Shown piece after piece: positions 25,549 to 32,599 of a stretch of DNA of 34,413 nucleotides. Source of the stretch: CAXSDR01 sp964236445. GTDB taxonomy: Bacteria; Actinomycetota; Actinomycetes; Motilibacterales; Motilibacteraceae. Made by a program: the position numbers and the translations under genes. The notes under the pieces are model-generated. The model saw only the letters and a list, made by a program, of their open reading frames with translations, made no database searches and was not told the DNA's origin. The stretch spans positions 1 to 34,413 of the forward strand of contig CAXSDR010000031.1 in NCBI GenBank assembly GCA_964236445.1, given 5' to 3'. Position 1 is the stretch's first letter. Each line of letters begins with the position of its first letter.

Positions 25549-26562
25549 TCAGCGCAACCCTCGCTCGATGAGATGCGTCGGCAGCACGGTGATCGTCGGC
25601 GGTGACGAGTCGCCGTGGACGCGGGAGAAGACCCGGTTGACACCTACCCGAGCGAGCTCGTGGACGTCATAGGAGATCAACGTCAAAGGTCGTGGCATCA
25701 AGTGCGACAACGTGAAGTCGTCGAACCCGAGAAGCGGCGCCGGGCTGCCGTATTCGTGCAGCGCCATCAACGCCCCTGCGCACAGCTGGTTGTTGGCACA
25801 GAAGAAGGCCGTGGGCGGCTCCGCTGACTGCAGCATGCCCGCCACGACACGGGCCGCATCCTCGGGACCCTTGACCTCATCGCGAATCATCGTCGGGTCG
25901 ATACCGGCCCCGAAGGACTGGTAGGACGATGCCACTCCCGCGAGTCGCTCGCGCATCGTCCACACGCCGAGCGAATCGAACAGCAACCCGATGCGCCGGT
26001 GACCGGCCGCCAGCAGCTGGGCCATGCCGGCGTGGGTTCCGCCCTGGTTGTCGAGAAGCACAGCGTCGGCCCGGAGTCGCTCGGGCGGGCGGTCGAGAAA
26101 GACCATCGAGATTCCCATGTCGAGCTCCCGCTGCAAGAACGAGTGATCCTTGCCCGCCGGCACGACGAGGAGCCCGTCGACGCGGCGTTGAGCGAGGTCG
26201 AGGAGCAGCTCACGCTCGCGTTCGGGATCCTCTTCCGAAGAGGCGACGATGAGCAGCGTCTGATGCGTCGCTGCGATCTCAGCTGCGACGCTCGCTATGG
26301 CCGCGTAGAACGGATTGGCCATCTCCTCGATGAGCAGACCGATCGTGGCGTTGACTCTGCGCGAGCGCAGATTTCTCGCGATGTCGTTGCGGCGGAAGCC
26401 GAGTTCTGCGATTGCCGCGTGGACCCTGTCGACCAGGTGCGCGGCGACCACGGGCTCGTTGTTGACGACCCGCGAAACCGTCTTGATGCTCACAGCCGCG
26501 TGGCTCGCCACGTCATGCATGGTCGGGCGCCGCGGCTGGGCGGCCCGGGTCAGTTCGGGCAT
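25549..26562 (-). CDS. LacI-family transcriptional regulator
   Basis: 337 residues from the ATG at 26562, which has AAGGGG upstream; the open frame runs 12 codons further. The N-terminal HTH is TMHDVASHAAVSIKTVSRVVN, followed by the hinge helix (IARNLRSRRV). The effector domain has IGLLIEEMANPFYAAI, VDGLLVVPAG, VFLDRPP, HRRIGLLFD and AFFCANNQLCAGALMAL. This is the sugar-binding-protein fold typical of carbohydrate repressors. No sugar transporter or glycoside gene lies beside it, so its target is outside the window or distant. Codon use is less GC-biased than in the 27100-34400 genes. Confidence 0.9.
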   Translation of the reverse strand: MPELTRAAQPRRPTMHDVASHAAVSIKTVSRVVNNEPVVAAHLVDRVHAAIAELGFRRNDIARNLRSRRVNATIGLLIEEMANPFYAAIASVAAEIAATHQTLLIVASSEEDPERERELLLDLAQRRVDGLLVVPAGKDHSFLQRELDMGISMVFLDRPPERLRADAVLLDNQGGTHAGMAQLLAAGHRRIGLLFDSLGVWTMRERLAGVASSYQSFGAGIDPTMIRDEVKGPEDAARVVAGMLQSAEPPTAFFCANNQLCAGALMALHEYGSPAPLLGFDDFTLSHLMPRPLTLISYDVHELARVGVNRVFSRVHGDSSPPTITVLPTHLIERGLR

Positions 26563-26736
26563 GCGGCCCCTTCGATTCGGCTGACCCCACGATCGCACGC
26601 CGGTGGGCGGTCCTGACGCGCTTTCCGCACCGGGTCCTCCGACTGCCGCAACGAGCAGACCGACGTCGTCCGCGGCGTCACACGAACGTGAGGACCGATC
26701 CCCGTTTCAGGCCGCCGACCGTCAACACGGTGAGCG

Positions 26737-27018
26737 CTAGGCCTCGACCGACACGCCACGCCAGAACGCCACGCGGTCGCGCACCTGCGAGGCGGCTTCC
26801 TTGGGCTCGGGATAGAACCAGACCGCATCCGGGTTGGTCTTCCCGTCGACGGTGAGCGAGTAGTAGGACGCCGTGCCCTTCCACGGGCAGACGCTCGTCG
26901 TCTCGCTCGGCGAGATGACGCCCGGATCGAGGGAAGCCGCGGGGAAGTAGTGGTTGCCCTCGACGACCACCGTGTCGCCGGACTCCGCAATGACCTTGCC
27001 GTTCCACAGTGCGCGCAT
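26737..27018 (-). CDS. Single-domain DUF427 protein
   Basis: 93 residues. GAGGAGA lies before the ATG at 27018. The domain is complete: MRALWNGKVIAESGDTVVVEG, HYFPAASL, then the hallmark TSVCPWKGTASYYSLTVDGK and VWFYPEPKEAA. These small beta-proteins are widespread in actinobacteria, with no settled reaction. It is a stand-alone relative of the second domain of the protein at 11877. No clear operon partner: the winged-helix gene upstream on the same strand ends 83 bp away. Confidence 0.87.
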   Translation of the reverse strand: MRALWNGKVIAESGDTVVVEGNHYFPAASLDPGVISPSETTSVCPWKGTASYYSLTVDGKTNPDAVWFYPEPKEAASQVRDRVAFWRGVSVEA

Positions 27019-27101
27019 CGCTGTCTCCTCGTGTCGGTGAAGATGCCATCGTGCGTCACACGACCCACTTCGGCATCTTCGTTCAGCGGTCTAGGGCTGG
27101 T

Positions 27102-28163
27102 CTAGGGCAGATCGGCGTACGCCTTCGCGATCCCGGCCAGCTCGGCGGCGGAGAACGTGGTGAAGGGGGTCGCCTCGATCCGGCGCTTGACGCCGGTGCC
27201 CACCGTGCGCCAGGTGCCGATGACCTGGCCGGCGCTGACGACAGTCGCGCGGAACATGCCGTTGCCGCCGGGGACGATCGCGTCCGCGAACGCCGCGGGC
27301 AGCGCGGCGCTCCGGTCGGCATAGCCGAGCATGAGCTCGTCGAAGCCCGGCAGCAGCAGCACGCCAAGAGCCTCGTCGCGGTTCGCGCTCAGCAGCTCGG
27401 GGGTGCGCGCGTCGAGCAGATAGTCGATGCCGTCCACTCGCATGCTGTCCAGCTCGGACCGCACCGTGGCCAGCCCTGCGCGAGCCTCCGTCAGGGTCAG
27501 GTTGGCCCATCGCGCGAAGTCCTTCACGGTGACCGGGCCGTGGCCGGCGACGTAGCGGCGCGCCCACTCCCCCAACCCCTCGTCGCGTTCCAGGCGCCGC
27601 GGCACAGGGATCGCGTCGGCGACGAGCACGACCCGCTGCTCGGCGCCGTCCAACGGGCCCAGACACAGCACCCCGACGCGGCACAGGTGTGACAGCGTGT
27701 GCACGCCGCGCTGGCCTGCCGTGTCGTGCCCGCCGTCGCGCCAGACTGCGAACAGCTCCGCCCGGCTCAGGGACCGCCCGCCCCCCAACGCGCCCTCGGC
27801 CAGCTCGCGCGCGCAGTCCAGGCTTCGCGCGTCGAGCCCGAGGCGCGCGTGGCGGCCGGCCATCGCGTTGATGATGCGCGGAGCGGCGACATCGAGCATC
27901 CACAGCAGGTCCTCGGCCGCGACGAGGTGCAGCGTGCCGCGCATGGGCCACGAGCGCACCACCTCGCCGGCAACCAGCGCCGCGGTGACGTCTGCCCGGC
28001 TGCGCGAGCGCGTACGAAGAGCGACCGAGAGCAGCGCGCCCTTGAGGTCCTGCGCCTGCACCGCGGTCAGCCAATGCACGGCGTCACGGGCGGTCGACGC
28101 CGGCGGACCGATCAACCGGTGGGAAGCGAGCCGCAGCAGCGACAGCTCGCGCCGGTCGGTCAC
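27102..28163 (-). CDS. Winged-helix DNA-binding domain protein (PF06224, AlkZ-like)
   Basis: 353 residues from a GTG. The sequence LTAVQAQDLKGALLSVALRTRS, then VVRSWPMRGTLHLVAAEDL, is the hallmark of the HTH_42/AlkZ-like family. GPVTVKDFARWANLTLTEARAGL forms a winged-helix unit, and LLPGFDELMLGYADR is the conserved late motif. Members such as AlkZ/YcaQ are DNA glycosylases for crosslinks or bulky lesions; many actinobacterial paralogues are uncharacterised. The catalytic Q-x-Q motif of AlkZ corresponds to the QAQ at residues 35-37, which supports possible glycosylase activity. The gene starts 26 bp after the desaturase stop, so they may be co-transcribed. Confidence 0.83.
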   Translation of the reverse strand: MTDRRELSLLRLASHRLIGPPASTARDAVHWLTAVQAQDLKGALLSVALRTRSRSRADVTAALVAGEVVRSWPMRGTLHLVAAEDLLWMLDVAAPRIINAMAGRHARLGLDARSLDCARELAEGALGGGRSLSRAELFAVWRDGGHDTAGQRGVHTLSHLCRVGVLCLGPLDGAEQRVVLVADAIPVPRRLERDEGLGEWARRYVAGHGPVTVKDFARWANLTLTEARAGLATVRSELDSMRVDGIDYLLDARTPELLSANRDEALGVLLLPGFDELMLGYADRSAALPAAFADAIVPGGNGMFRATVVSAGQVIGTWRTVGTGVKRRIEATPFTTFSAAELAGIAKAYADLP

Positions 28164-28189
28164 GTGGAGCTCAGCTCAAGCAACCGCGC

Positions 28190-29302
28190 TCACGCACGGT
28201 ACTGCGACACCAGCGGGCAAAGGAACGGGTCGCGCGCGCGCAGGCCGACCTGGTTGAGATAGCGCACCACGATGCCGTAGGACCGCACCAGGCTCATCTG
28301 CGTGTAGGTCACGCCCTGCTGCTCGCAGAACTGACGCACGATCGGCTGCGCGGCGCGCAGGTTGGGCCGCGCCATGCTCGGAAACAGGTGGTGCTCGATC
28401 TGGTAGTTCAGTCCGCCCATCGCGAAGTCGGTGAACCGCCCACCGTCGATGTTGCGCGACATCAGCACCTGGCGGCGCAGGAAGTCGAGCTTCATGGTCT
28501 TGGGCACGAGCGGCATGCCCTTGTGGTTCGGCGCGAACGAACCGCCGAGCAGCAGGCCGAAGAGCCCCATCTGCAGCCCGAGGAAGGCCGCGGCCTTGCC
28601 CACCGGCAGGAAGACCAGCAACACGGCGAAGTAGGCGACGAGCCGGCCGAGGATCAGCGTGAGCTCGATGTTGCGGTGGGGCGTGTCCCTGCGCCCGATC
28701 AGGGTGCGCACGCTCGAGACGTGCAGGTGGGCTCCCTCGAGCAACAGCAGCGGGAAGAAGAACCAGCCCTGACGCTTCGTGAGGCTCGCGCGCCAGCCGG
28801 AGCGGGCGTCGGCGGCATCGGGGGTGAAGGCCAGGACGCCAGGACCGATGTCCGGATCTTTGCCGATCTGGTTGGGGGCACCGTGGTGACGGTTGTGCTT
28901 GCTCGACCACCAGCTGTAGCTCAGCCCGGCGAAGACACCGGCCAGCAGTCGCGCGGTCCACTCGTTCCACGCGTGTGACGCGAAGATCTGGCGGTGCGCG
29001 CCGTCGTGGCCCAGGAAGCCGAACTGCGTCACGACCACCGCGAGCGCCGCCGCGAGAGCGAGCTGCCACCACGAGTTGCCGATGAACCCGAAGGCCACCC
29101 AGACGGCGACGAAGGCCGCTATCAGTGCCACGATCCGCACCCAGTAGAACGCGTAGCGGCGCTTCATCAGACCGGCATCCTGGATCAACCGCGTCAGCTC
29201 GGCGTAGGCGCTGCACTGGCGCTCCCGCATCGACATATTCGACGGCTCGGGTTCGGGCCGACCTGCGGCAGAGTCGAGCAGACCACTGGTCAAAGGAGAC
29301 AC
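28190..29302 (-). CDS. Membrane fatty acid desaturase
   Basis: 370 residues if it starts at the GTG at 29302; an ATG at 29236 is the alternative. Three histidine boxes bind the di-iron centre: GHDGAHRQ (H-D-x-x-H), KHNRHHGAPN (H-N-x-H-H) and QIEHHLFPSM (Q-I-E-H-H). Four hydrophobic helices form two pairs, as in membrane acyl desaturases. The QIEHH third box with a front glutamine resembles front-end/DesA-type enzymes, but no cytochrome b5 domain is fused. It introduces a double bond into membrane acyl chains, tuning fluidity. It is divergent from the nickel permease, and the two Nur boxes lie 174-249 bp upstream of its start. Confidence 0.87.
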   Translation of the reverse strand: MSPLTSGLLDSAAGRPEPEPSNMSMRERQCSAYAELTRLIQDAGLMKRRYAFYWVRIVALIAAFVAVWVAFGFIGNSWWQLALAAALAVVVTQFGFLGHDGAHRQIFASHAWNEWTARLLAGVFAGLSYSWWSSKHNRHHGAPNQIGKDPDIGPGVLAFTPDAADARSGWRASLTKRQGWFFFPLLLLEGAHLHVSSVRTLIGRRDTPHRNIELTLILGRLVAYFAVLLVFLPVGKAAAFLGLQMGLFGLLLGGSFAPNHKGMPLVPKTMKLDFLRRQVLMSRNIDGGRFTDFAMGGLNYQIEHHLFPSMARPNLRAAQPIVRQFCEQQGVTYTQMSLVRSYGIVVRYLNQVGLRARDPFLCPLVSQYRA

Positions 29303-29475
29303 CTTCCGGGCGGGAGCTGGCGACGCCCATGCAACACCCCAGGCAAGCTCCAGGACGCGGCGGGCTCCGACAGCAGTATGTGCCAGGAAGTATGAGCGCC
29401 AAACGGCCGGCTCACCCCTCGAACGCCGATCCCGCGTCCGACGGCGCCGCCCTTGCCGGTTGCGCGTGGCACGCT

Positions 29476-29494
29476 GTTGCGAGATACTTGCAAC
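29476..29494. promoter_or_regulatory. Nur-type box 1 upstream of the nickel permease
   Basis: GTTGCGAGATACTTGCAAC is a near-perfect palindrome with TTGCGA-N5-TTGCAA. It matches the tTGCaa-N5-ttGCAA consensus of Streptomyces Nur, the Fur-family nickel regulator. Confidence 0.7.
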
Positions 29495-29532
29495 AAGAGT
29501 CGGGCTCATCCGACCCATCCGGATCGGCTGCT

Positions 29533-29551
29533 GTTGCGAACTGCTCGCAAC
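29533..29551. promoter_or_regulatory. Nur-type box 2 upstream of the nickel permease
   Basis: GTTGCGAACTGCTCGCAAC has TTGCGA-N5-TCGCAA and ends 43 bp before the permease start. Same symmetry as box 1; the box starts are 57 bp apart. Two boxes would allow tight nickel-dependent repression. Confidence 0.7.
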
Positions 29552-29594
29552 TAGCCGGCGTTCGCGCCACGTCACCCGTCCTTCAGGGAGAGCC

Positions 29595-30764
29595 ATGACC
29601 GTCACGTCCGGCATGATCGCCGAGCGCAAGCCGACGCTCGCGCTGACCCAGCGCGTACGCCGGATGCGCTCCGGACTGACACGCGCCGAGTGGACGTCGA
29701 TAGCCGGCATGGCGGCCTTCGTGATCTTCCTGCACGTGCTCGGATGGGGCCTGCTCATCGGTGTCATCGCGCCGCACCACTACGACCTCGGCAGCAAGCA
29801 GGTCTTCGGCATCGGCCTGGGCCTGACGGCATACACCCTCGGCATGCGGCACGCGTTCGACGCCGACCACATCGCCGCGATCGACAACACGACCCGCAAG
29901 CTGATGGCGGAGGGCAAGCGCCCGCTGTCCGTGGGCTTCTGGTTCTCCCTGGGTCACTCGAGCATCGTCTTCGGGCTCTGCGCACTGCTCGCGCTGGGTG
30001 TCCGCTCGCTCGCGTCGCAGGTCGAGAACGGCTCCTCGAGCCTGCAGAACGTGACGAGCCTGGTCGGCACGAGCGTCTCCGGTGTCTTCCTCTACATCAT
30101 CGGCATCCTCAACCTGGTGGTTCTGTTCGGGATTGTGAAGGTCTTCCGCGCGATGCGCCGCGGGATCTACGACGAGGCCGCCCTGGAGGACCAGCTCAAC
30201 AACCGCGGCCTGCTCAACCGGGTGCTCGGCAAGGCCACGAGGGCTGTCGCCAGCTCCTGGCACATGTATCCCGTGGGCCTGCTCTTCGGTCTCGGCTTCG
30301 ACACGGCGACCGAGGTGAGCCTGCTCGTCCTCGCCGGTGGCGCTGCGGCGTTCTCGCTGCCGTGGTACGCGATCCTGGTGCTGCCCATCCTGTTCGCCGC
30401 GGGCATGAGCCTGCTCGACTCGATCGACGGCTGCTTCATGAATTTCGCCTATGGCTGGGCCTTCTCCAAGCCGGTGCGCAAGGTCTACTACAACATCACG
30501 ATCACGGGGCTCTCCGTCGCTGTCGCCCTCGTCATCGGCACGATCGAGCTCGTGTCGATCGCGACCGACCGACTCGGCATCACGACCGGCCCGCTGGCGA
30601 CCATCAGCTCGCTGAACCTCAACATCGTCGGCTACGCGATCGTCGGCGTGTTCGTCGTGACATGGCTCGTGGCACTGGCCGTGTGGCGGTTGTGCCGCAT
30701 CGAGGAGAAGTGGACGGCCGGCCTGCTCGCCGGAGCTGCGTCGTCGGCGAACCGTGCGGTCTGA
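29595..30764 (+). CDS. Nickel/cobalt permease, NiCoT (HoxN/NixA) family
   Basis: 389 residues from the ATG at 29595, with AGGGAG upstream. The open frame reaches 29460 but crosses the Nur boxes, so the later start is right. The NiCoT signature LGMRHAFDADHIAAIDNTTRK binds the metal. FSLGHSSIVF, LFGLGFDTATEVSLL and LFAAGMSLLDSIDG are the other three family motifs. About eight membrane helices are seen. It imports Ni2+ or Co2+ with high affinity from the outside. Two Nur boxes in front indicate repression when nickel is plentiful. Nickel selectivity over cobalt is inferred from these boxes. The SDR gene follows 29 bp later. Confidence 0.92.
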   Translation: MTVTSGMIAERKPTLALTQRVRRMRSGLTRAEWTSIAGMAAFVIFLHVLGWGLLIGVIAPHHYDLGSKQVFGIGLGLTAYTLGMRHAFDADHIAAIDNTTRKLMAEGKRPLSVGFWFSLGHSSIVFGLCALLALGVRSLASQVENGSSSLQNVTSLVGTSVSGVFLYIIGILNLVVLFGIVKVFRAMRRGIYDEAALEDQLNNRGLLNRVLGKATRAVASSWHMYPVGLLFGLGFDTATEVSLLVLAGGAAAFSLPWYAILVLPILFAAGMSLLDSIDGCFMNFAYGWAFSKPVRKVYYNITITGLSVAVALVIGTIELVSIATDRLGITTGPLATISSLNLNIVGYAIVGVFVVTWLVALAVWRLCRIEEKWTAGLLAGAASSANRAV

Positions 30765-30793
30765 CGCTGTCTCGTCGCGTCTAGGCTCGTAGC

Positions 30794-31690
30794 ATGCGAC
30801 TACTCGTGCTCGGTGGCACCTCGTTCGTCGGCCGCGCGATCGTCGAGGACGCACTCTCCCGCGGTCACGAGCTCACGCTCTTCACCCGGGGAATCACGGG
30901 AACTGAGCTCTTTCCCGACGTCGAGCGGCGAACAGGCGACCGCGAAGCCGGCGACTACACGAGCCTGGGGCATGGGCAATGGGATGGGGTCGTCGACGTC
31001 AGTGCCTACGTCCCGCGCCACGTCGCCCAGGCCGGCGACAGCCTGGCAGACCGTTTCGGCCGCTACCTGTTCATCTCCACCGGCTCGGTCTACGACCACG
31101 CGTTCGCGCCCGAGGAGGGGCTCACCGAGGGTGCACCACGGCTCAAGCCCGAACGCGACACCGAGATCGTCACGTCCGAGTCCTATGGCAGGCTGAAAGT
31201 CGCCTGTGAGGACGACGTGCTCGCGCGTCACGGCGAGCGCGCCACCCTCGTGCGGCCGGGTGTCGTCGCCGGACCGCACGATCCCACGGACCGCTTCACC
31301 TGGTGGTGCCGCGCCGCCGCTGCGGGCGGCGCGATCGAAGCGCCCGTGCGCGCCGACCAGCCGGTGCAGGTGGTGGCCTCGCGTGATCTGGCGCGGCTCG
31401 TGACCGTGCTCGTCGAGGAGGACCGCTCGGGCGCCTACAACGCCGTAGGTCCGTCGGAGCCGGTGACCTTCACGTCGCTGGTGCAGATCTGCGCGGCCAC
31501 AGCGGGCACGGACGCCCACCTGGTGCCCACCACCCCGCTCGACCCGGGCTTCCCGCTCGCCCTGCGCGACCAGAGCTGGGACCCGATGTTCCGCCGGAGC
31601 GCGGCGAAGGCGTACGCCGCCGGCATGCCTACGACGCCGCTCGCTGCGACCGCCGCCGATGTGCTCGCCTGGGTGCGCAGCGACACCTGA
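30794..31690 (+). CDS. NAD-dependent epimerase/dehydratase-type extended SDR
   Basis: 298 residues from ATG. The Rossmann start LLVLGGTSFVGRAIVEDAL binds NAD(P). Catalysis: the STGSVYD strand, then SYGRLKVACE with the Tyr-x3-Lys pair. The C-terminal substrate domain is shorter than in UDP-sugar epimerases, and VVASRDLARLVTVLVEE is the atypical-SDR form. Such actinobacterial proteins are usually annotated as NAD-dependent epimerase/dehydratase or reductase of unknown substrate. It follows the nickel permease by 29 bp on the same strand and ends in front of a strong convergent hairpin. No functional link to nickel is evident. Confidence 0.8.
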   Translation: MRLLVLGGTSFVGRAIVEDALSRGHELTLFTRGITGTELFPDVERRTGDREAGDYTSLGHGQWDGVVDVSAYVPRHVAQAGDSLADRFGRYLFISTGSVYDHAFAPEEGLTEGAPRLKPERDTEIVTSESYGRLKVACEDDVLARHGERATLVRPGVVAGPHDPTDRFTWWCRAAAAGGAIEAPVRADQPVQVVASRDLARLVTVLVEEDRSGAYNAVGPSEPVTFTSLVQICAATAGTDAHLVPTTPLDPGFPLALRDQSWDPMFRRSAAKAYAAGMPTTPLAATAADVLAWVRSDT

Positions 31691-31701
31691 CCGCTGCACC
31701 A

Positions 31702-31746
31702 GTTGGGGACTTCTGTGCCCGCGGGGGGTGCGCAGAAGTCCCCAAC
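31702..31746. terminator. Bidirectional hairpin between SDR and sod genes
   Basis: A perfect 14-bp inverted repeat, GTTGGGGACTTCTG (31702-31715) with CAGAAGTCCCCAAC (31733-31746), plus further weak pairs inside. It stands 12 bp after the SDR stop and 19 bp before the sod stop, serving both converging genes. Confidence 0.75.
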
Positions 31747-31764
31747 CTCAGGAGATGGGGTGCG

Positions 31765-32376
31765 TTAGATCAGGGACGACACGCGCGCGGCCTCGAAGCG
31801 GCGCGTGACATCGGCCCAGTTGACCGTGTTCCACCACGCGGTGACGTAGTCGGCCTTCACATTCTTGTATTGCAGATAGAACGCGTGCTCCCACATGTCG
31901 AGCATGAGCAGCGGCACCAGGCCGACCGGCACGTTGCCCTGCTGGTCGTAGAGCTGGTTGATGAGCAGCTTCTTCCCGAGGCTGTCCCACAGCAGGATCG
32001 ACCAGCCGGAACCCTGCAGGCTGTTAGCCACCGCGGCGAACTGCGCGCGGAACGCGTCGAACGAGCCGAAGTGCTCGTCGAGGGCCGTGGCGAGCTCGCC
32101 GGCCGGCTTGTCGCCACCGTCCGGGGACATGTTCACCCAGAACACCGAGTGGTTGATGTGACCGCCGAGGTGGAAGGCCAGGTTCTTCTCGAGCATCGCG
32201 ATCGACTCGAACTTGCCGGTGTCGCGGGCCTCGGCCATCTTCTCCAGCGCCGTGTTCGCGCCGGTGACGTAGGCCTGGTGATGCTTCGCGTGGTGCAGCT
32301 CCATGATCGCGCCGGAGATGTGCGGCTCGAGAGCGCTGTAGTCGTAGGGAAGGTCGGGAAGGGTGTAGTCCGCCAT
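31765..32376 (-). CDS. sodA: Superoxide dismutase, Fe/Mn family
   Basis: 203 residues. GAAGGAG precedes the ATG. Metal ligands: H28 (ELHHAKHHQAY), H76 (GGHINHSVFW), D160 and H164 (LDMWEHAFYLQY). SLQGSGWSILLWD and YDQQGN carry the second-sphere residues. The sequence is close to mycobacterial SodA (for instance NVKADY and VNWADV near the end). It dismutates superoxide to peroxide and oxygen in the cytoplasm. Whether Fe or Mn is used cannot be decided here. In Streptomyces the Fe-SOD gene is repressed by nickel-loaded Nur; a weak Nur-like site lies upstream here. Confidence 0.95.
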   Translation of the reverse strand: MADYTLPDLPYDYSALEPHISGAIMELHHAKHHQAYVTGANTALEKMAEARDTGKFESIAMLEKNLAFHLGGHINHSVFWVNMSPDGGDKPAGELATALDEHFGSFDAFRAQFAAVANSLQGSGWSILLWDSLGKKLLINQLYDQQGNVPVGLVPLLMLDMWEHAFYLQYKNVKADYVTAWWNTVNWADVTRRFEAARVSSLI

Positions 32377-32399
32377 GAAAGCTCCTTCGAAGCCTGTCG

Positions 32400-32416
32400 T
32401 CGCAAAGACCGTTCAA
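32400..32416. promoter_or_regulatory. Weak Nur-like site upstream of sod
   Basis: TCGCAA-AGACC-GTTCAA has the Nur half-site spacing (N5), with one mismatch in the first half and two in the second. It begins 24 bp before the sod start. Only suggestive. Confidence 0.25.
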
Positions 32417-32510
32417 GATCTCTACCGAGGCTAGTGCGTGTCGTGCCCCTCCTTCTCGCTACCCGCCCCGTCCGCCGGGAACCCCTCGTCGCAACCAGGC
32501 GCGTACGCCA

Positions 32511-32550
32511 GACGCCGGCCGCCCCGACTGGTGTCGGGACGACCGGCGTC
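32511..32550 (-). terminator. Hairpin terminator after the beta-helix protein gene
   Basis: Outer stem GACGCCGG (32511-32518) with CCGGCGTC (32543-32550), inner stem CCCGAC with GTCGGG, loop TGGT. It is 50 bp downstream of the stop at 32600 on the minus strand. Confidence 0.6.
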
Positions 32551-32599
32551 CGGTGGGGAGCGGTCAGTCTCGGCGCGTAGGCGCCGAGCCGGAGCGGAC

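Noticed and set aside
25088..25672. A complete serine recombinase gene
   Set aside because: Only the N-terminal catalytic start can be recognised; sequence after about 25340 bears no resemblance to the family.
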